Positions 60,915 to 64,000 of a stretch of 64,000 nt of DNA are shown here, one piece after another. The notes under the pieces are model-generated. The model was given only the letters and a program-made list of their open reading frames with translations. It had not been told where the DNA came from and ran no database searches. How positions within the stretch are numbered: the first letter of the stretch is position 1; each line of letters opens with the position of its first letter. This DNA is from Butyrivibrio sp. LB2008 (GTDB lineage: Bacteria > Bacillota > Clostridia > Lachnospirales > Lachnospiraceae), in contig NZ_JHXZ01000012.1 in NCBI RefSeq assembly GCF_000621565.1, forward strand, positions 62,001-126,000. The letters run 5' to 3'. The position numbers and the translations under genes were made by a program.

Positions 60915-60955
60915 AAAAGCTCGGAATCATGAAAACAGATTCTGAGCTTTTTCTT
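60915..60955 (+). terminator. Rho-independent terminator
   Basis: AAAAGCTCGGAATC pairs with GATTCTGAGCTTTT around ATGAAAACA, followed by TCTTTTG. It also faces the 3' end of rnpB. Confidence 0.85.
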
Positions 60956-60975
60956 TTGCTTGTTGTATAAGTTTA

Positions 60976-61449
60976 AGAGAGTAGGACTGTAAGCCGGGTT
61001 ATGTCGTGGATGATCATCTATCTAGGACTGTCGTCGCCGACAGCCTCAAGCGACCCACCTGAAAGCGAACCGGGCCGGCTCATGGCTTTCTTTTCGGTCT
61101 TGCTTCGGATGAGGTTTACATGGCTACCGGTGTTACCACCGGCACGGTAGTCTCTTACACTGCCTTTCCACCCTTACGGATCAGTGGGGCGGTCACTCGG
61201 AAAGCAAGCTTTCCTCGTTACGCGGCATTCGCCGCGTGCCCATGTCTTGATATGTCTGATTGCACGCAAGCGTGCATCATCCAATCAATCCACAGTCACC
61301 CTCCTCATTGCTAACGCGGTATATCTCTGTTGCACTGTCTCGGGAGTTGCCTCCGCCAGACGTTATCTGGCATCCTGCCCTGTGAAGCCCGGACTTTCCT
61401 CTCCCATGCCCTTTCGTCTGCATGGCAGCGATCATCTATCCTACTCAAG
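60976..61449 (-). ncRNA. rnpB: RNase P RNA
   Basis: On the minus strand the conserved core reads GAGAGGAAAGTCCGGGCTTC, then ACAGGGCAGGATGCCAGATA (the P4 5' side and J/CR-I region) near the 5' end. AACCCGGCTTACAGTCC lies at the 3' end (P4 3' side). The two ends pair as helix P1, GAGTAGGA with TCCTACTC. The length of about 470 bases is on the long side, with several extra hairpins (for example GCACGCTTGCGTGC). It is the catalytic RNA that matures tRNA 5' ends. Exact termini are approximate. Confidence 0.93.
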
Positions 61450-61454
61450 CCTAT

Positions 61455-61482
61455 ATAATACCATAAAATCAATTTTTTACAA
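61455..61482 (-). promoter_or_regulatory. Promoter of rnpB
   Basis: On the minus strand TTGTAA, 16 bases, TATTAT, placed so that transcription would start at the P1 helix of RNase P RNA. Confidence 0.6.
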
Positions 61483-61533
61483 CAACTTTTGCAATACCAA
61501 ACTTAAGGCTATATGATAAAATTAATTCCAGCA

Positions 61534-61547
61534 TGAAAGTGCTTACA
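61534..61547 (+). promoter_or_regulatory. cre/LacI-type operator upstream of kduI
   Basis: TGAAAGTGCTTACA matches TGWAANCGNTNWCA at 13 of 14 positions. A CcpA site or a KdgR-like LacI-family operator would both suit a uronate-catabolic operon. A TTGCAA direct repeat lies about 20 bases further downstream. Confidence 0.5.
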
Positions 61548-61666
61548 TTAGGTCAAGATTTGCAAGTTTTTGCAATAAAAACGTACAGACAAGGAAAATA
61601 TTTTCAAGTATCATAGCTTTAACAAAGATTTTTTATTACTGCAATGGGCAGTGGATTGGAGATGCT

Positions 61667-62530
61667 ATGGAACTTAGAACTGCATGTTCACCCAGAGATG
61701 AGAAGAACTACGACACTTCAAGGCTTAGGGAAGAATTTCTTATTGATGACCTTTTTGAGCCGGATGAGATTAAACTTGTATATAGTCAGATTGATAGAAT
61801 AATTACCGGATCGGCAGTTCCTGTTAAGGAGGAATTACATCTTACTGCAGGAGACGAGCTCAGGGCGGAGTATTTTTTACAACGCAGAGAGATGGGAGTT
61901 ATCAATATTGGCGGAGACGGTGTGATCGTCATTGACGGCAAGAAGTATGATGTTGACTACAAGCAGGGAATGTATATAGGAATGGGAGCAAAAGAGATTT
62001 CTTTTGCAAGTAAGGAGGCTTCAAAGCCCGCCAAGTTCTATATCAACAGCGCACCTGCACATAAGAATTATCCGACGGTTCTTATTAAGAGAGAGGGCAC
62101 ACCTTCTGAGGATGTTGTCATTATCAAAGATGAGAACAAGAAAGAATTGGGAAGTCTTGAACAGTCCAATCACAGAGTCATCAACAAATATATTCTTCCG
62201 GGGCAGGTTGAATCTTGTCAGCTCGTAATGGGAATGACTGAACTTAAACCGGGCAGTGTTTGGAACACGATGCCATGTCATACTCATGACAGAAGAATGG
62301 AAGTTTATCTTTACTTTGATATTCCTGAGGATGCTCTCGTTATGCATTTTATGGGAGAGCCTTCAGAGACAAGGCACATTGTTATGAGAAATGAACAGGC
62401 AGTTATCAGCCCGAGCTGGTCTATTCATTCGGGATGCGGAACACAGGCATACACATTTATCTGGGGTATGGTCGGAGAAAATCAGGCTTTCGACGATATG
62501 GATGATTGTGATATGGCAGATATTAGGTGA
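61667..62530 (+). CDS. kduI: 5-dehydro-4-deoxy-D-glucuronate isomerase
   Basis: A 287-residue cupin-type zinc isomerase that converts 5-keto-4-deoxyuronate, a product of pectin and other uronan lyase cleavage, to 2,5-diketo-3-deoxygluconate. Family landmarks include the N-terminal FLIDDLFEPDEIKLVYSQIDRII, the zinc-site segment MPCHTHDRRMEVYLYFD and the C-terminal SPSWSIHSGCGTQAYTFIWGMVGEN. The length is standard. GGAG lies nine bases before the ATG. It precedes the next two enzymes of the same pathway. Confidence 0.95.
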   Translation: MELRTACSPRDEKNYDTSRLREEFLIDDLFEPDEIKLVYSQIDRIITGSAVPVKEELHLTAGDELRAEYFLQRREMGVINIGGDGVIVIDGKKYDVDYKQGMYIGMGAKEISFASKEASKPAKFYINSAPAHKNYPTVLIKREGTPSEDVVIIKDENKKELGSLEQSNHRVINKYILPGQVESCQLVMGMTELKPGSVWNTMPCHTHDRRMEVYLYFDIPEDALVMHFMGEPSETRHIVMRNEQAVISPSWSIHSGCGTQAYTFIWGMVGENQAFDDMDDCDMADIR

Positions 62531-62544
62531 TCGGAGGTATAGAT

Positions 62545-63384
62545 ATGCAGGATTTTTTGAAAAATTTTTCACTTGAAGGTAAGGTTGCCTGGATCACAGG
62601 CGCTTCATACGGACTTGGCCTTGCTTATGCCGTAGCTTTTGCGCAGAGCGGAGCTAAGGTGGTATTTAATGATATAAACCGTGAACTTGTTGATAAGGGA
62701 TTGGCAGAATATGAAAAACTGGGCATCGAGGCATTCGGTGCAGTTTGTGATGTTACGAAAGAAGATCAGGTAAAAGATTTTGTTGCTCAGGTTGAGAAGA
62801 ATGTGGGAACAATCGACATTCTCGTTAACAACGCCGGCATCATCAAGAGAATACCGATGATCGATATGACTGTTGAACAGTGGAATCAGGTCATAGATGT
62901 TGATCTTACGGGACCTTTTATCTGTTCAAAAGCGGTACTTCCCGCTATGATAGAAAAGGGAAGCGGTAAGATCATAAATGCATGTTCAATGATGTCTGAA
63001 TTCGGACGTGAGACGGTGTCTGCATATGCTGCGGCAAAAGGCGGACTTAAGATGCTCACAAGAAATATCTGTTCCGAGTACGGACAGTACAACATTCAGT
63101 GCAATGCCATAGGACCCGGATATATTGCAACTCCTCAGACTGCTCCTTTGAGAGAAAAACAGCCTGACGGATCAATGCATCCTTTCGACAGATTTATCCG
63201 TTCCAAAACACCTGCACAGAGATGGGGCAAGACTGAGGACCTTATGGGACTTGCGGTATTTCTTGCTTCGCCCGCTTCTGATTTTATCAACGGCCAGGTT
63301 ATCTACATTGACGGAGGAATTACGGCTTATATCGGACAGGATCCGAGCAATCTGGATCCGGCTAAGATGCAAGATGTGGATTGA
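62545..63384 (+). CDS. kduD: 2-dehydro-3-deoxy-D-gluconate 5-dehydrogenase / gluconate 5-dehydrogenase-type SDR
   Basis: A 279-residue short-chain dehydrogenase. It has the nucleotide motif TGASYGLG (residues about 19-26), NNAG, and the catalytic Ser in NACSMMSE, Tyr and Lys in YAAAKGG. The tail (YIDGGITAYIGQDPS) is typical of KduD/gluconate-5-dehydrogenase relatives. It reduces 2,5-diketo-3-deoxygluconate to 2-keto-3-deoxygluconate (KDG). I chose the ATG eight bases after GGAGG; a GTG six codons earlier precedes the ribosome-binding site. Confidence 0.92.
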   Translation: MQDFLKNFSLEGKVAWITGASYGLGLAYAVAFAQSGAKVVFNDINRELVDKGLAEYEKLGIEAFGAVCDVTKEDQVKDFVAQVEKNVGTIDILVNNAGIIKRIPMIDMTVEQWNQVIDVDLTGPFICSKAVLPAMIEKGSGKIINACSMMSEFGRETVSAYAAAKGGLKMLTRNICSEYGQYNIQCNAIGPGYIATPQTAPLREKQPDGSMHPFDRFIRSKTPAQRWGKTEDLMGLAVFLASPASDFINGQVIYIDGGITAYIGQDPSNLDPAKMQDVD

Positions 63385-63433
63385 TAACATCTTTGTTTAA
63401 ATCCATTAGTTTATAAAGAGAAAGGCGAAAAAA

Positions 63434-64000
63434 ATGGATAAGATTTGTGAAGAACTTTACAAAATTGGTATTGTGCCCGTTATAGCGATCGACGATGCAA
63501 AGGATGCAGCTCCTCTTGCAGAGGCACTCATTAAGGGTGGACTTCCCGCAGCAGAGGTTACATTCCGTACAGCTGCAGCAGAGGATGCTATCAGAATTAT
63601 TTCTGAGAAATATCCCGAGATGATCGTCGGTGCAGGAACTGTTCTCAACGCAGAGCAGGCAGACCGTGCGAAAGCAGCAGGAGCTAAGTTCATCGTAAGC
63701 CCCGGATTCAACAGATCAAATGTTGAGTACATTCAGAGCATCGGTGTGCCGGTAGTTCCCGGAACAGCAACACCGGGAGAGGTAGAGCAGGCTATAGAAC
63801 TTGGCCTTGATTGTGTAAAATTCTTCCCTGCCGAGCAGAATGGTGGTATTGCCAAGATTAAGGCTATGGCAGCTCCTTATACAAAGATGCACTTCATGCC
63901 TACAGGTGGTGTAAACAAGAACAACCTCAATGATTACCTTAGCTTTAATAAGGTATTCTGCTGTGGCGGAAGCTGGATGGTTAAGAAGGATCTTATCTCA
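63434..64000 (+). CDS. eda: KDPG/KHG aldolase, truncated by the window end
   Basis: 189 codons are present and the frame is still open at the last base; the full enzyme is about 210 residues. The class I aldolase TIM barrel shows Glu and Arg in PAAEVTFRT, GAGTVLN, SPGFN, PGTATPGE and the Schiff-base lysine in CVKFFPAE (Lys129), then FMPTGGV. It cleaves 2-keto-3-deoxy-6-phosphogluconate to pyruvate and glyceraldehyde-3-phosphate. A KDG kinase is needed between KduD and Eda and probably lies just beyond the window. GAAAGGCG precedes the ATG. Confidence 0.95.
   Translation, partial: MDKICEELYKIGIVPVIAIDDAKDAAPLAEALIKGGLPAAEVTFRTAAAEDAIRIISEKYPEMIVGAGTVLNAEQADRAKAAGAKFIVSPGFNRSNVEYIQSIGVPVVPGTATPGEVEQAIELGLDCVKFFPAEQNGGIAKIKAMAAPYTKMHFMPTGGVNKNNLNDYLSFNKVFCCGGSWMVKKDLIS

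Overview
The window looks like a chromosomal segment of a low-GC, Gram-positive, motile, anaerobic Clostridia, most likely a Lachnospiraceae of the Butyrivibrio / Pseudobutyrivibrio / Roseburia type. The reasons are: a sigma-D-type flagellar promoter with a hook gene, a TrmK/RpoD/DnaG/Dgt housekeeping block, YesMN-type sugar-responsive regulation with an Lpl-type ABC importer, uronate (pectin) catabolism at the right end, a DUF6465-type protein, and heavy use of CTT leucine codons matched by two tRNA-Leu(AAG) genes. No phage, insertion sequence or CRISPR array was seen.

Layout. 1-2.7 kb: tail of rsmH, surE, and a degenerate-GGDEF/intact-EAL protein. 2.7-8.0 kb: a palindrome-rich regulated promoter driving a secreted M13 peptidase plus a MacB/FtsX-type ABC exporter pair. 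8.0-10.0 kb: a Dus-family enzyme (minus) and serine acetyltransferase. 10.3-11.9 kb: a flagellar hook gene behind a sigma-D promoter. 11.9-23.0 kb: a sortase-assembled pilus operon (coiled-coil protein, signal peptidase, large tip adhesin, backbone pilin, class C sortase, minor pilin, second sortase) preceded by a sigma-A promoter, a cre-like site and a cyclic-di-GMP-I riboswitch with an unusually long structured leader. 23.0-26.3 kb: mecA behind a CIRCE-embedded promoter, an arginase-like protein, small membrane proteins, and tRNA-Leu(CAG) and tRNA-Leu(AAG) followed by a structured repeat element. 26.4-33.3 kb: YesM/YesN two-component pair and a carbohydrate ABC importer without an ATPase. 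33.4-40.8 kb: a sigma-D-promoted three-gene envelope locus (LtaS-like sulfatase-fold enzyme; a family 2 glycosyltransferase fused to degenerate GGDEF and EAL domains; a six-hairpin-glycosidase-like/GDPD fusion). 41-45 kb: chemoreceptor, a second tRNA-Leu(AAG) with the same repeat element, a seven-unit 52-bp tandem array, and a PD-(D/E)XK-like protein. 45.2-47.6 kb: secreted metallopeptidase and small membrane/coiled-coil proteins. 47.7-55.7 kb: dgt-dnaG-rpoD-trmK-uridine-kinase-like-epimerase block. 55.7-60.9 kb: membrane-anchored trypsin-like protease, a VWA lipoprotein/ECF sigma/anti-sigma cluster, small proteins, and a short minus-strand transcription unit. 61-64 kb: RNase P RNA (minus) and kduI-kduD-eda (the last cut by the window edge).

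The unifying theme is the choice between motile and attached life through cyclic-di-GMP. The same stretch carries a likely c-di-GMP phosphodiesterase, a c-di-GMP riboswitch in front of a pilus operon that directly follows a flagellar hook gene, and a putative c-di-GMP-sensing polysaccharide synthase whose operon is read from a flagellar-type promoter. The glycosyltransferase fusion locus and the riboswitch leader, which has a distal segment complementary to the aptamer core, are the best candidates for undescribed biology here. All functions are inferred from sequence by eye; no database or folding program was run.
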